DNA from: Paracoccus alkenifer
GTDB lineage: Bacteria > Pseudomonadota > Alphaproteobacteria > Rhodobacterales > Rhodobacteraceae
NCBI RefSeq assembly: GCF_900108405.1
Contig: NZ_FNXG01000001.1
Location: 744,001-808,000, forward strand
Direction: 5' to 3'
Length of the DNA: 64,000 nt
Part shown: positions 14,899 to 25,634 of the stretch, piece after piece
Numbering within the stretch: position 1 is the first letter of the stretch
Layout: the number at the start of each line of letters is the position of its first letter
The notes under the pieces: generated by a model
Seen by the model: the letters and a program-made list of their open reading frames with translations, nothing else
The model's database searches: none
What the model was told of the DNA's origin: nothing
Translations under genes and position numbers: made by a program

Positions 14899-16332
14899 TC
14901 AGCCCCCGGATATAGTCGCGCCGCCCCCCGCGGGCAAGGTCAGCACGGCGCCGGGGTTCATGATCCCCAGCGGGTCCATCGCCGCCTTGACCGCCCGCAT
15001 CGCCGCCAGCCGCGCCGGATCGCCCCAGCGCGCCAGATCCGCAGCCTTGAGCCGCCCGACCCCGTGTTCGGCGGAAAACGAGCCGCCGCGGGCGACGACC
15101 ATCTCATGCACCGCCTCTTGCACGCGGGGGCGCAGGGCGGCGTATTCGGCGCGGTTGCGGCAGGCTGCGGGAAAGACGTTGTAATGCAGGTTGCCGTCGC
15201 CCAGATGGCCGAAACAATTCACCCGCATATCGCCCATCGCGGCCAGCATCGCCCCGGCATCGGCGATGAAGCGCGGAATTTCCGACAGCGGCAGGCTGAT
15301 GTCATGCGATGAAATCGCCCCGATCCGGCGGTTCGCCACCGGCAGATGCTCGCGCAGCGACCAGAATTCCGCCGCCTGCGCCCCCGATTGCGCAAGGATC
15401 GCGTCGCTGGCCAGCCCCGTGTCCAGCGCGCGCAACAGCAGCGCCTCGGCCATGGCGGCGGGGTCGCAGCCGCGGGGCAGCGACAGCTCGACCAGCACCG
15501 ACCACGGCGCGCCCGGCAGGGGCTGGCGGATTTCGGGCAGGGTTTCGGACAGGAACGCCAGCCCCTGCCCCGAGATCAGCTCGAACGCGGTGACACAGCC
15601 GGCCATGTCCCCCTGCACCAGCGCCAGCAGCCGCAGCGCCGCCGCCGGGTCGGGCACCGCCAGCATCGCCGTCGCCACCGCTTGCGGCACCGGCGCCAGC
15701 CGCAGGCTGGCCGCGGTGATGATGCCCAGCGTGCCCTCGGCCCCGACCAAAAGGTCGCTGATCGCATAGCCGGTATTGTCCTTGCGCAGCCGCCGCAGGT
15801 CGCGCAGCACCGAGCCGTCGGGCAGAACCGCCTCGACCCCCAGGCACAGCGCCCGCGCATTGCCCCAGCGCAGAACCGCAGTGCCGCCGGCGTTGGTGGA
15901 CAGGATCCCACCCAGCTGCGCGGTGCCCTGACTGGCCAGCGACAGCGGGAACTGGCGGCCGGCGGCCCGCGCGGCATCCTGCACCTGCGACAGCGTGGCG
16001 CCGGATTCGGCGATCAGCACATCCTCGTCGGGCCAGACACCGCGGATGCCCGCCATGCGTTCCAGCGACAGCACCAGCGGCAGCGGCCCCACAGGCATGA
16101 CCGAACCCGCCACCAGCCCGGTCCCACCCCCGCGGGGCACGATCCCCACCCGCGCCGCAGCGCAAGCGCGAACCACCGCCGCCACCTCATCGACCGACCG
16201 AGGCGCGGCCAGCAGACCCCCCTGCCCCGCATGATAGCCGCGCGGTTCGTCCAGATGCCGCGGCTCAAGCGGACGCAGCACGCCTTGGGGCAGCATCGCG
16301 GCCAGCCGATCATCCGCAGGGTTCAGCGCCAA
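14899..16332 (-). CDS. FAD-binding 2-hydroxyacid dehydrogenase (D-lactate/glycolate oxidase GlcD-like)
   Basis: The 477-aa protein is a PCMH-type FAD oxidoreductase: PRGGGTGLVAGSV is the FAD-binding loop, then QGTAQLGGILSTNAGGT and DLLVGAEGTLGIITAA. The C-terminal half ends in NCFGHLGDGNLHYNVFP (metal and substrate histidines) and SAEHGVGRLKA. This is the D-2-hydroxyglutarate, D-lactate and glycolate dehydrogenase family; substrate cannot be chosen from sequence. The start appears to be TTG at 16332, with ATG at 16296 as an alternative. It carries no GlcE or GlcF partner nearby. Confidence 0.88.
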   Translation of the reverse strand: MALNPADDRLAAMLPQGVLRPLEPRHLDEPRGYHAGQGGLLAAPRSVDEVAAVVRACAAARVGIVPRGGGTGLVAGSVMPVGPLPLVLSLERMAGIRGVWPDEDVLIAESGATLSQVQDAARAAGRQFPLSLASQGTAQLGGILSTNAGGTAVLRWGNARALCLGVEAVLPDGSVLRDLRRLRKDNTGYAISDLLVGAEGTLGIITAASLRLAPVPQAVATAMLAVPDPAAALRLLALVQGDMAGCVTAFELISGQGLAFLSETLPEIRQPLPGAPWSVLVELSLPRGCDPAAMAEALLLRALDTGLASDAILAQSGAQAAEFWSLREHLPVANRRIGAISSHDISLPLSEIPRFIADAGAMLAAMGDMRVNCFGHLGDGNLHYNVFPAACRNRAEYAALRPRVQEAVHEMVVARGGSFSAEHGVGRLKAADLARWGDPARLAAMRAVKAAMDPLGIMNPGAVLTLPAGGGATISGG

Positions 16333-16340
16333 GCCGCATG

Positions 16341-16370
16341 CCTTTCTTCATCACCCAAATATCCCAGGCT
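16341..16370 (-). repeat. intergenic repeat, copy 3 (degenerate)
   Basis: On the minus strand this reads TGGGATATTTGGGTGATGAA followed by GAAAGG, matching the GGGATATTT core and GAAAG tail of the dispersed family but without the strong GC hairpin. It lies between the acetyltransferase and FAD oxidase genes. Confidence 0.55.
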
Positions 16371-16445
16371 TTCGAACCCAGTGCGAAAGGGGCGAAGCCC
16401 GAAGGGGGGGCAGCGCCCCGGTCCGGCCTCGCCACCCAAACCGCC

Positions 16446-17027
16446 CTATCCTGCCCCGGTCCGCCCGCGCCGGTCATGGCGCAGATTGGAATACAGCACA
16501 TGATTGCGCCAGCGACCATTGATCTGAAGATAGGACTGGGCCACGCCTTCGTATTTGAAGCCGGATTTTTCCAGAACCCCGCGGCTGGCGGCGTTTTCGG
16601 GCAGGCAGGCGGCCTCGATCCGCGACAGGTCCATGGGACCAAAGGCGTGGGCGGCGATGGCGCCGATGGCCTCGCGCATATAACCTTGGCGGGCAAAGGG
16701 AACGCCGATCCAGTAGCCCAGCGTGCCGACCTGCGCCGGGCCGCGGCGGATGCCGTCCAGCGTGATCGCGCCCAGCAGCACCCCGTCGTGGCGGATCAGG
16801 AACAGCGGCAGCGAGGTGCCGTTGCGGCTGGACCGCGCCGCCCAATACACCCGGTTGCTGAAGGAACGCCGGGTCAGGTGGTCGGCGTGCCAGACGGGTT
16901 CCCACGGGGTCAGGAAATCGCGGCTTTCGGCGCGCAGGCTGGTCCAGGCGGTGAAATCCGCGTGCGCGGGCAGGCGCAGCACCATGCGTTCGGTTTCCAG
17001 CCGGGGCGCATGGCGGCGCCAGAACAT
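16446..17027 (-). CDS. GNAT acetyltransferase, RimJ/RimL-like
   Basis: The 193-aa protein begins RLETERMVLRLPAHADFTAW, the usual opening of RimJ/RimL-type acetyltransferases, and continues with YWIGVPFARQGYMREAI (acetyl-CoA loop) and ENAASRGVLEKSGFKYEG. These enzymes acetylate N-terminal residues of ribosomal proteins or unrelated small targets; the substrate is not known. The ATG at 17027 forms TGATG with the M16 stop, and GTG 17030 is an alternative start. It is the last gene of the thrC operon. Confidence 0.88.
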   Translation of the reverse strand: MFWRRHAPRLETERMVLRLPAHADFTAWTSLRAESRDFLTPWEPVWHADHLTRRSFSNRVYWAARSSRNGTSLPLFLIRHDGVLLGAITLDGIRRGPAQVGTLGYWIGVPFARQGYMREAIGAIAAHAFGPMDLSRIEAACLPENAASRGVLEKSGFKYEGVAQSYLQINGRWRNHVLYSNLRHDRRGRTGAG

Positions 17028-18292
17028 CACGCCGCCAGCCGCCTTGCCAGATCCTCGCGCGCGGGCGCGGCCTTGACGGGGCCGTAAAGCGCCAGCGCCG
17101 GGCGGGCGCGCGCAATGATGCGCTGCGCGTGGTCGCGCACATCGGCGGCAGACACCGCCTCGATGCGGTCCGCAACCTCGGCCGCATCGGGCACGCGGCC
17201 CCAGATGGCCAGCGCCCGCGCCATGCGTTCCGCCTGCCCCGAGGGGCTTTCCAGCCCCATCAGCAGCCCGGCCCGCAGCTGCGCCTTGGCGCGCGCGACC
17301 TCGGGTTCGGCCAGATCATCGGCCGAGCGGCGGATCTCGTCGATGGTCAGATGCGCAAGGTCCGCCAGCTGGTCGCCCGAGGTGCCGGCATAGATCGTCA
17401 CCATGCCGGTGTCGTCATGGAACCCCGATTGCGCAAAGATCGAATAGCACAGCCCGCGTTCCTCACGGATCTTCTGAAACAGCCGCGAGGACATGCCGCC
17501 CCCCAGCGCCGCGGTCCAGATCTGCGCGGCATAGAAATCCGGGTCCAGATAGCCCGGCCCCTCGAATGCCAGCGCGAAATGCGCCTGTTCAAGCCGCTTG
17601 ATGCGGCGCGTCTCGGCCCCTTGCCAGACGGCGCCTTGGCGCGCGACGCCGGCCCGCGCCGGCAGATGGCCGAAAATCTGTTCCGCCTGACGCACCAGCG
17701 CGTCGTGATCGACCGCGCCGGCCGCGGCCACGATCATCTGCCCGGGGCCGTAATGCTGCGCCACGAACCCCGACAGGTCGTCGCGCGAAAACGCCGAGAC
17801 CCGCTCGGCCGGGCCAAGAATGGTGCGGCCCATGGGCTGGTCGGGATACGCGGCCTCTTGCAGCCAGTCAAAGATCACGTCGTCGGGCGTGTCCAGCGAC
17901 TGCCCGATTTCCTGCAAGATCACCCCGCGCTCGACCTCGATCTCGCGCTGGTCGAACAGCGGGTTCAGCACGATGTCGCCGATCACATCCAGCGCCAGCG
18001 CCACATCCCCCGACAGCACCCGCGCGTAATAGGCGGTCACATCGCGCGAGGTATAGGCGTTGATATAGCCGCCCACATCCTCGATCGCCTCGGCGATTTG
18101 CAGGGCGCTGCGGCGCGGCGTGCCCTTGAAGGCCATGTGTTCCAGAAAATGCGCGATGCCGTTCTGTTCGGGACACTCATCCCGGCCGCCGGCGTTCACC
18201 CACACGCCGACCGAGGCCGAATGCAGCCCCGGCATGTGGCGCGAGGCCACGCGCAGCCCGTTGGGGAAAGTGGTGATCTGGATATCGCTCAA
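17027..18292 (-). CDS. M16 family zinc peptidase (processing-peptidase-like)
   Basis: The 421-aa protein has the inverted zinc motif GIAHFLEHMAFKG (HxxEH, residues about 46-56) with the downstream Glu in EVERGVILQEIGQ, followed by a second non-catalytic half containing LGGGMSSRLFQKIREERGLCYS. This is the MPP-beta/PqqL-like pitrilysin family; alphaproteobacterial members are relatives of mitochondrial processing peptidase. The start is probably TTG at 18292, overlapping the thrC stop as TTGA; the next ATG would remove the first conserved strand (TTFPNGLRVASR). Confidence 0.92.
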   Translation of the reverse strand: MSDIQITTFPNGLRVASRHMPGLHSASVGVWVNAGGRDECPEQNGIAHFLEHMAFKGTPRRSALQIAEAIEDVGGYINAYTSRDVTAYYARVLSGDVALALDVIGDIVLNPLFDQREIEVERGVILQEIGQSLDTPDDVIFDWLQEAAYPDQPMGRTILGPAERVSAFSRDDLSGFVAQHYGPGQMIVAAAGAVDHDALVRQAEQIFGHLPARAGVARQGAVWQGAETRRIKRLEQAHFALAFEGPGYLDPDFYAAQIWTAALGGGMSSRLFQKIREERGLCYSIFAQSGFHDDTGMVTIYAGTSGDQLADLAHLTIDEIRRSADDLAEPEVARAKAQLRAGLLMGLESPSGQAERMARALAIWGRVPDAAEVADRIEAVSAADVRDHAQRIIARARPALALYGPVKAAPAREDLARRLAA

Positions 18293-19677
18293 GCCGTTCT
18301 CCGTTCAAGGATCAGGGACTTAAGCGCCGCGTTGTCGTTTTCAACCCGAGACAGGCGCTCGGGCAGGTCGAACAGCCGCGCCATATGCGGCGGCAAGGCC
18401 GGACGCAGGCCCACGGCCTGTTCCACCGCGTCGGGGAATTTGGCGGGATGGGCGGTGGCCAGCGTGATCATCGGGACGCCCGGCTTGCGGTGTTCGTCCG
18501 CGACCTTGATGCCGACGGCGCTGTGCGGGCAGACGACCTGCCCGGTTTCGGCGCGGGTGCGGGCGATGGTGGCCAGTGTTTCCGATTCCGACACCCGGCC
18601 GGAATCGTAGATCTCGCGCAGATGTTGCAACGCGCCCTGGCTGATGGTGAAGCCGCCGGATTTCAGTTCCTCCATCAGCTGCGCGACCGCCGCCCCGTCG
18701 CCGCCATAGGCCATAAACAGCGCGCGTTCAAAGTTCGAGCTGACCTGAATATCCATGCTGGGCGAGATCGAGGGCTCGACCCGACCGACGCGGTATTCCC
18801 CGGTCCGCAGCGCCCGGTCCAGAATGTCGTTCTGGTTCGTGGCCACCACCAGCCGCTCGACCGGCAGCCCCATCGCCCGCGCGATGGAACCCGCGAAAAT
18901 ATCGCCGAAATTGCCGGTGGGCACGGTAAAGCTGACCGGGCGATGCGGCGCGCCCACGCTGACCGCGCTGGTGAAATAATACACCACCTGCGCCAGCACC
19001 CGCGCCCAATTGATCGAGTTCACGCCCGCCAGCCCCACCTGATCGCGAAAGGCGTGGTCGTTGAACAGATCCTTGAGTCGCGCCTGCGCGTCGTCAAAGG
19101 TGCCGTCGATGGCCAGCGCGTGGACATTGGCGTCGTCGGGGGTGGTCATCTGCCGGCGCTGCACCTCGCTGACCCGGCCGTGCGGATACAGGATGAACAC
19201 ATCGACATTGGGCAGGCCGCGGAACGCCTCGATCGCAGCGGACCCGGTATCGCCCGAGGTCGCGCCCAGGATGGTGATGCGCCGCCCCTCGCGCGACAGC
19301 GCGATCTGGAACAGCTGCCCGATCAGCTGCATGGCGAAATCCTTGAAGGCCAGCGTCGGGCCGTGGAACAGCTCCAGCAGGAAATGCCCCGGCGCCAGCT
19401 GCACCAGCGGCGCGCGGGCGGCATGGCCGAAACCCTGATAGGCACGGCGGATCGCCTCGCGCAGTTCCGTTTCGGAAAAGCTTTCCGCGACAAAGGGCTG
19501 GGTGATGCGGAACGCCACTTCCTCGAAGCTGACCCCTTCCAGCGCGGCGATCTCGGCCGGGGACAGCTGCGGGATGGTTTCCGGGACATACAGCCCGCCG
19601 TCGCGGGCGAGGCCGGTCATCATCGCCTCGGCAAAGGGCAGAACGGGCGCCTGCCCGCGGGTCGAGATATAGCGCAT
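18289..19677 (-). CDS. thrC: threonine synthase
   Basis: The 462-aa PLP enzyme converts O-phosphohomoserine to threonine. It opens MRYISTRGQAPVLPFAEAM, carries the PLP lysine in GPTLAFKDFAMQ, and shows TILGATSGDTGSAAIEAF and VPTGNFGDIFAG, all diagnostic of the long (proteobacterial and fungal) ThrC type. It heads a coupled operon with the M16 peptidase and acetyltransferase, with surf1 11 bp upstream on the same strand, so it may be read through from the cta cluster. Confidence 0.97.
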   Translation of the reverse strand: MRYISTRGQAPVLPFAEAMMTGLARDGGLYVPETIPQLSPAEIAALEGVSFEEVAFRITQPFVAESFSETELREAIRRAYQGFGHAARAPLVQLAPGHFLLELFHGPTLAFKDFAMQLIGQLFQIALSREGRRITILGATSGDTGSAAIEAFRGLPNVDVFILYPHGRVSEVQRRQMTTPDDANVHALAIDGTFDDAQARLKDLFNDHAFRDQVGLAGVNSINWARVLAQVVYYFTSAVSVGAPHRPVSFTVPTGNFGDIFAGSIARAMGLPVERLVVATNQNDILDRALRTGEYRVGRVEPSISPSMDIQVSSNFERALFMAYGGDGAAVAQLMEELKSGGFTISQGALQHLREIYDSGRVSESETLATIARTRAETGQVVCPHSAVGIKVADEHRKPGVPMITLATAHPAKFPDAVEQAVGLRPALPPHMARLFDLPERLSRVENDNAALKSLILERRTA

Positions 19678-19687
19678 CGCCTTCCCC

Positions 19688-20362
19688 TCAGTTCGTCTGC
19701 TGCCGGATACGCCACGCCAGCGCGATTGTCATCACCAGGCAGATGATCGCAAAGGAAAACCACTGGATTGCATAGGACAGGTGGTTGTTGGGGATATGCG
19801 AGATGTCCAGCGGCATCGCCATCACCCCCTGCGCATCGCCCTGAACACCCGCCGCCACGACCAGCACGGGTTCGGTGCCCAGATGCGCGGCCATGCGCGG
19901 CACCTCGCGGGCGAACCAGATGCCGGCGCTCAGGTCCGGCTCGGGCGTCTTGCTGCCCTTTTCCTCGGGCCAGTGCAGATTACCGGCTACGGTCAACGCC
20001 ACGGGCGGTCGCGGCGTCCGGCGGTCGTCCTGGGTGATGAAGCCGCGGTCCACCATGATGCGGCGCCCGTCCCCGGTCTGAAAACCCGAGATCACGTTAT
20101 AGCCGCCGCCCAGGTCATGGCTGCCCGACAGCACCAGGATTTCATCGCCGGTGGTGTGGCCCGAGACCACCACCGGCAGGTATTTCATCGCCGGGTCGAT
20201 CACGGCGGGCAGCGCCACCGGAGGCTGCTCGATCCCGCGCTGGATGGCGGCAAGCTCGCCCGCCTTCCACTCCATCCGCCGCAGCTGCCAGAACCCCAGC
20301 GAGGCAAGGATCGCGGTCACGACCAGCCCGGCAACCAGCAGCGGCAGCAGCCGACGCAGCAT
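19688..20362 (-). CDS. surf1: SURF1 cytochrome oxidase assembly protein
   Basis: The 224-aa protein has one N-terminal and one C-terminal membrane helix (LLVAGLVVTAILASLGFWQL and YAIQWFSFAIICLVMTIAL) around a periplasmic domain. The motifs LGFWQLRRMEWK, VISGFQTGDGRRIMVDRGFI and NNHLSYAIQWFSFA are SURF1 signatures. SURF1 delivers haem a to subunit I of aa3-type oxidases. It lies after ctaE in the same direction, consistent with co-expression with the oxidase genes. Confidence 0.95.
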   Translation of the reverse strand: MLRRLLPLLVAGLVVTAILASLGFWQLRRMEWKAGELAAIQRGIEQPPVALPAVIDPAMKYLPVVVSGHTTGDEILVLSGSHDLGGGYNVISGFQTGDGRRIMVDRGFITQDDRRTPRPPVALTVAGNLHWPEEKGSKTPEPDLSAGIWFAREVPRMAAHLGTEPVLVVAAGVQGDAQGVMAMPLDISHIPNNHLSYAIQWFSFAIICLVMTIALAWRIRQQTN

Positions 20363-20453
20363 CAGCGCGTCCTTTCGACCAGCGGGGCCGCGGCCCCTGA
20401 AACAGGAAAAACGCGCGGGGGATGCCCGCGCGTTTCATCGGATTTTCGGGCGA

Positions 20454-21272
20454 TCACCGGCCCCAGACGTAGATCGCGGCGAACAGGAACAGCCAGACCA
20501 CATCGACGAAGTGCCAATACCAGGCGGCGGCCTCGAACCCGACATGCTGGGTCTGGGTCATGTTGCCCCGGATCATCCGCACCAGGCAGACGAACAGAAA
20601 GATCGTCCCGATGATGACGTGGAACCCGTGGAACCCGGTCGCCATATAGAACACGCCGCCATAAACCGTGTCGGCCAGGCCAAAGGCCGCGTGGCTGTAT
20701 TCATAGGCTTGCAGAAAGGTGAATGCGACGCCCAGCGCCACCGCCACAGCCAGCCCCCGGATCGCGGTCTTGCGGTCGTTTTCATGGGCGATGGCGTGGT
20801 GCGCCCAGGTCACGGCGACGCCCGACAGCAGCAGGATCAGCGTGTTGATCAGCGGCAGGTGCCATGGGTCGAAGGTGACGATGCCCTCGGGCGGCCAGAC
20901 GCCGTCGACGATCGGGCTCATTTCGCCCATGGGATACAGCGCGTTCTTGAAAAACGCCCAGAACCACGCGACAAAGAACATCACCTCGGACACGATGAAC
21001 AGGATGATGCCGTAGCGCAGGCCGATCTGGACCACCGGGGTATGGTCACCGGTGTTGCCTTCGTTCGCGACGTCGTTCCACCAGCCGAACATGGTGTAGA
21101 ACACGGTCAGCACGCCCAGCGCGAACAGCGACCAGACCGGCAGGCCCAGCACGGACATCTTGTGCATCCAGAAGACGCCGCCGACGAACATGACAAAGGC
21201 GCCCACGGCCCCGATAAACGGCCAGATGGACGGCGGAAGGATGTGGTAATCGTGGTTCTTGGCGTGGGCCAT
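20454..21272 (-). CDS. ctaE: cytochrome c oxidase subunit III
   Basis: The 272-aa integral membrane protein starts [19 protein letters not shown] and shows seven hydrophobic segments, the [12 protein letters not shown] helix, the [20 protein letters not shown] region and the ending [19 protein letters not shown]. These are standard for subunit III of aa3-type oxidases. It follows ctaG; subunit I (ctaD) is not in the window, as in Paracoccus denitrificans where ctaD genes are elsewhere. Confidence 0.98.
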   Translation of the reverse strand: MAHAKNHDYHILPPSIWPFIGAVGAFVMFVGGVFWMHKMSVLGLPVWSLFALGVLTVFYTMFGWWNDVANEGNTGDHTPVVQIGLRYGIILFIVSEVMFFVAWFWAFFKNALYPMGEMSPIVDGVWPPEGIVTFDPWHLPLINTLILLLSGVAVTWAHHAIAHENDRKTAIRGLAVAVALGVAFTFLQAYEYSHAAFGLADTVYGGVFYMATGFHGFHVIIGTIFLFVCLVRMIRGNMTQTQHVGFEAAAWYWHFVDVVWLFLFAAIYVWGR

Positions 21273-21296
21273 GATGTCTCTCTGCGTCGGCTGGGA

Positions 21297-21887
21297 TCAG
21301 TTCAGGGCGGTGGAAGCGGGCGCGCCGGTCTCGGCCCGGGCCGATTTCTGCGTGTCCATGCGAAAGAAGGTGTAGCTCAGCGTGATGTCGCGGATGTGGC
21401 TGGCGTCGCGGTTGTCCAGCATGTCCGGATTGACAAAGAAGTTCAGCGGCATCTCGATCCGCTCGCCGGGGGCGAGTTCCTGTTCCGTAAAGCAGAAACA
21501 GTCGATCTTTTCAAAGTAATAGCCCGCGTCCGAAGGCGAGACGTTATAGGTCGAGCGCCCGATCAACGTCTGGTCGGAATTGTTGACCGCCTCGTAATAG
21601 GCCATCACGTTTTCGCCCAGCCGCACCGTCATCTCGTGCTGCATGGGGCGAAAGCTCCAGTCGAGGTCCGGCATCACGTTCGCGTCGAAACGCACGCGGA
21701 TGGTCTGGTCCAGCACCCGGTCGGATTGCTGGGTGGCGATCTGGGTGGTGCCGGCAAAGCCGGTGACCTGGCAGAACCAGCGATAGAACGGCACCGCGGC
21801 CCAAGCGGCGGCGCCCATGAACACCACCACGGCGATCAGCCGCCAGACGATCCGCATGTTGGCGTTGTTGTTGTCGTTCGTGGTCAT
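21297..21887 (-). CDS. ctaG: cytochrome c oxidase copper chaperone CtaG (Cox11)
   Basis: The 196-aa protein has one N-terminal membrane helix ([19 protein letters not shown]) and a periplasmic Ig-like domain with the copper motif [10 protein letters not shown] (CFCF) and [12 protein letters not shown]. Cox11 inserts CuB into subunit I. Its start overlaps the stop of the small ctaB-ctaG intervening gene, and it precedes ctaE. Confidence 0.97.
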   Translation of the reverse strand: MTTNDNNNANMRIVWRLIAVVVFMGAAAWAAVPFYRWFCQVTGFAGTTQIATQQSDRVLDQTIRVRFDANVMPDLDWSFRPMQHEMTVRLGENVMAYYEAVNNSDQTLIGRSTYNVSPSDAGYYFEKIDCFCFTEQELAPGERIEMPLNFFVNPDMLDNRDASHIRDITLSYTFFRMDTQKSARAETGAPASTALN

Positions 21888-22165
21888 TGCTGCTGACCCC
21901 CTGCTGCTGCGGGCGCGGAAAGCGCATGGGGCAGGGCCGACGCCGGGGTGCCGGGCGCGGCCACCGGATTGGCGGCAGGCGCCCCCGACCCGCGCGGCGC
22001 GACCGAGGGCGGACGATGGTCAAAGCCCTGCATCAGGTCGCCCTGCTTGATCTTGACCACCGACAGGCCGAACACCAGCGCCACGAACAGCACCAGCACC
22101 AGAGCCAGCCCGACGTTGCGGCCGCTGCGGCGGCGGTGCAGCTCATGTTCGGGGTGCAGCGCCAT
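21884..22165 (-). CDS. small single-pass membrane protein of the cta operon (CoxF-like)
   Basis: The 93-aa protein starts [17 protein letters not shown], has one helix ([20 protein letters not shown]) and a Pro/Ala-rich tail. Small proteins of this form sit between ctaB and ctaG in Paracoccus and Rhodobacter relatives and are sometimes named CoxF; their role in oxidase assembly is not established. Start and stop overlap ctaB (one base) and ctaG (ATGA). A longer open frame that reads through from within ctaB is a shadow. Confidence 0.85.
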   Translation of the reverse strand: MALHPEHELHRRRSGRNVGLALVLVLFVALVFGLSVVKIKQGDLMQGFDHRPPSVAPRGSGAPAANPVAAPGTPASALPHALSAPAAAGGQQQ

Positions 22166-23100
22166 CACTGCCAGCCTCCGATGGTGACCTGCATCGCCAG
22201 CGCAGCGAAATGCGCGGCCAGATAATACAGCGACAGTCGGAAAAAGGATTTCTCGACCGCATAGGAATCTTTCTGCGCCTGTTCCTCGGTCCGGCGCAGG
22301 ATCCGCCAGCCGCCAAGGATGAACAGCGCGTTGAACACCAGCGCCACCGCCAGATACAGCGGCCCCCCGATCGAGGTCAGCCCCAGCGCCACGGCAAAGG
22401 GCGCCAGCACCAGCGTATAGGCAAAGATGTGCTTGCGGGTGGCGGGCCGGCCGTGGGTCACGGTCAGCATCGGCACGCCGGCCTTGTGGTAATCCTCTTT
22501 CATGAACAGCGCCAGCGCCCAGAAATGCGGCGGCGTCCAGAAAAAGGTCAGCGAAAACATCAGCAGCGATTCGACCGAGATGCCGCCCGTGGCGCAGGCC
22601 CAGCCGATCATCGGCGGGAACGCCCCAGCCGCGCCGCCGATCACGATGTTCTGCGGGGTCGAGCGCTTGAGCCACATCGTATAGACGACGGCATAGAAAA
22701 AGATGGTAAAGGCCAGGAACGCAGCGGCGAACCAGTTGGCCGCCAGCCCCAGCATCAGCACCGCAAGCCCGGACAGGAACAGCCCCAGCCCCAGCGCGTC
22801 GCCCTCGGTCAGGCGGCCGGCGGGGATCGGGCGCTTGGCTGTCCGGGTCATCACCCGGTCTATGTCGGCGTCATACCACATGTTCAGCGCGCCCGAGGCC
22901 CCGCCCCCCAGCGCGATGAACAGGATGCAGCAGAACCCGATGAAGGGGTTGACCGGCACCGGCGCCACATACAGCCCGACAAAGGCGGTAAAGACGACCA
23001 GCGACATCACCCGCGGCTTGAGCAGCGCCACATAGTCGCCGAAACCGGCCTCGCCGCCCCGGCTCTGGGCGGTTCCTTCGTATGAGTGGATGTCCGCCAC
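22165..23100 (-). CDS. ctaB: protohaem IX farnesyltransferase (haem O synthase)
   Basis: The 311-aa polytopic enzyme adds a farnesyl group to haem b, the first step to haem a. It has [20 protein letters not shown], the first Asp-rich motif of UbiA-type prenyltransferases, the second loop [20 protein letters not shown], and [19 protein letters not shown], specific for CtaB. It lies just after ctaC, 6 bp apart. Confidence 0.98.
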   Translation of the reverse strand: MADIHSYEGTAQSRGGEAGFGDYVALLKPRVMSLVVFTAFVGLYVAPVPVNPFIGFCCILFIALGGGASGALNMWYDADIDRVMTRTAKRPIPAGRLTEGDALGLGLFLSGLAVLMLGLAANWFAAAFLAFTIFFYAVVYTMWLKRSTPQNIVIGGAAGAFPPMIGWACATGGISVESLLMFSLTFFWTPPHFWALALFMKEDYHKAGVPMLTVTHGRPATRKHIFAYTLVLAPFAVALGLTSIGGPLYLAVALVFNALFILGGWRILRRTEEQAQKDSYAVEKSFFRLSLYYLAAHFAALAMQVTIGGWQ

Positions 23101-23106
23101 GCCGGC

Positions 23107-24009
23107 TTATTCCGCCTGCGCCAGCCGCACAGGGGCGGCGGGCAGATAGTCCGAGGCATCCGCCGCGAACTCGGTCTTGGCGCCGCTCATCCAGGCGTCG
23201 TATTTTTCCTGGCTGACCGCCTTGACCACGATGGGCATATAGGCGTGGTTGATCCCGCACAGCTCTGAACACTGGCCGAAATACACGCCCTCTTTGTCGG
23301 CCGAGAACCACAGCTGCGCGATACGGCCCGGCACGGCGTCCTGTTTCACGGCGAAAGCCGGGATGGTCCAGCTGTGGATCACGTCCGATGCGGTGACCTG
23401 CATCAGCACCGTGGCACCGACCGGCACCACCACGGCGTTGTCCGTGGCCAGCAGGTATTCGTCGTCGGCATAGCCGTTCTCGGCCAGTTCCTCACGCGCG
23501 AGCATCAGCGCGTCAAAGGCGATGTCGTCGTTGGGATATTCATAGGACCAATACCACTGGCGCCCGATCGCCTTGATGACCAGATCGGGGTCCGAGGGCA
23601 TTTCCTGCGACCGAAACAGCGCCGGCAGCGAAAAGATCCCGATGGTCAGCAGGATCAGCACCGGCACCACCGTCCAGACCACCTCGACCGGGGTGTTGTG
23701 GGTAAAGCGGGCCGGCACCGGGTTCGTGCGGCGGTTGTAGCGGACGATGCAATACAGCAGCAGCAGGCAGACCAGAACCGTCACGAAGGTGATGATATAC
23801 AGCACAAAGCGGTCCAGCCACTGCTGGTCCACCGCCAACGGGCTGGACGCGGGCTGGAACCCGATGCCGCCCGGCACAGGCTTGCCGATCACCGGCAGAT
23901 CGCCCAGCACGTCCTGCGCCATCGCCGCGCCGGCCGTCGCCAGATTCATCCCGACCAGCCCTGCTGCCGCCAGCCCTGCCGCAATGCGGCCTTTTGCCCC
24001 GTTCGCCAT
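23107..24009 (-). CDS. ctaC: cytochrome c oxidase subunit II (CuA subunit)
   Basis: The 300-aa protein has a cleavable signal ([12 protein letters not shown]...AMAQDV), two membrane helices, and a cupredoxin domain with the CuA site [16 protein letters not shown], preceded by [17 protein letters not shown]. The aromatic electron-entry stretch [14 protein letters not shown] is present. [13 protein letters not shown] after the signal reads very like Paracoccus subunit II. ATG 24009 gives a normal signal peptide; the open frame 108 bp further upstream has no ribosome binding site. It heads the cta operon. Confidence 0.97.
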   Translation of the reverse strand: MANGAKGRIAAGLAAAGLVGMNLATAGAAMAQDVLGDLPVIGKPVPGGIGFQPASSPLAVDQQWLDRFVLYIITFVTVLVCLLLLYCIVRYNRRTNPVPARFTHNTPVEVVWTVVPVLILLTIGIFSLPALFRSQEMPSDPDLVIKAIGRQWYWSYEYPNDDIAFDALMLAREELAENGYADDEYLLATDNAVVVPVGATVLMQVTASDVIHSWTIPAFAVKQDAVPGRIAQLWFSADKEGVYFGQCSELCGINHAYMPIVVKAVSQEKYDAWMSGAKTEFAADASDYLPAAPVRLAQAE

Positions 24010-24164
24010 TCGTCGAATCCCGTTCCTGTCGCTCGTGCCCGACCCATGAGGAGGCTGACCGCACACCATTGCCGGTCGGGACATATTGTCACAACCACAT
24101 ATACCGCAACAGGACAAGCCTCGCTATCGACTTGGCGGCCAAATACACTTAACTCGGTTGACTC

Positions 24165-25583
<1,419 letters not shown>

Positions 25584-25634
25584 ATTTTGCGACAAACCGA
25601 TCTGCGCTAACGATTAATTAACTATTACCGTGCG

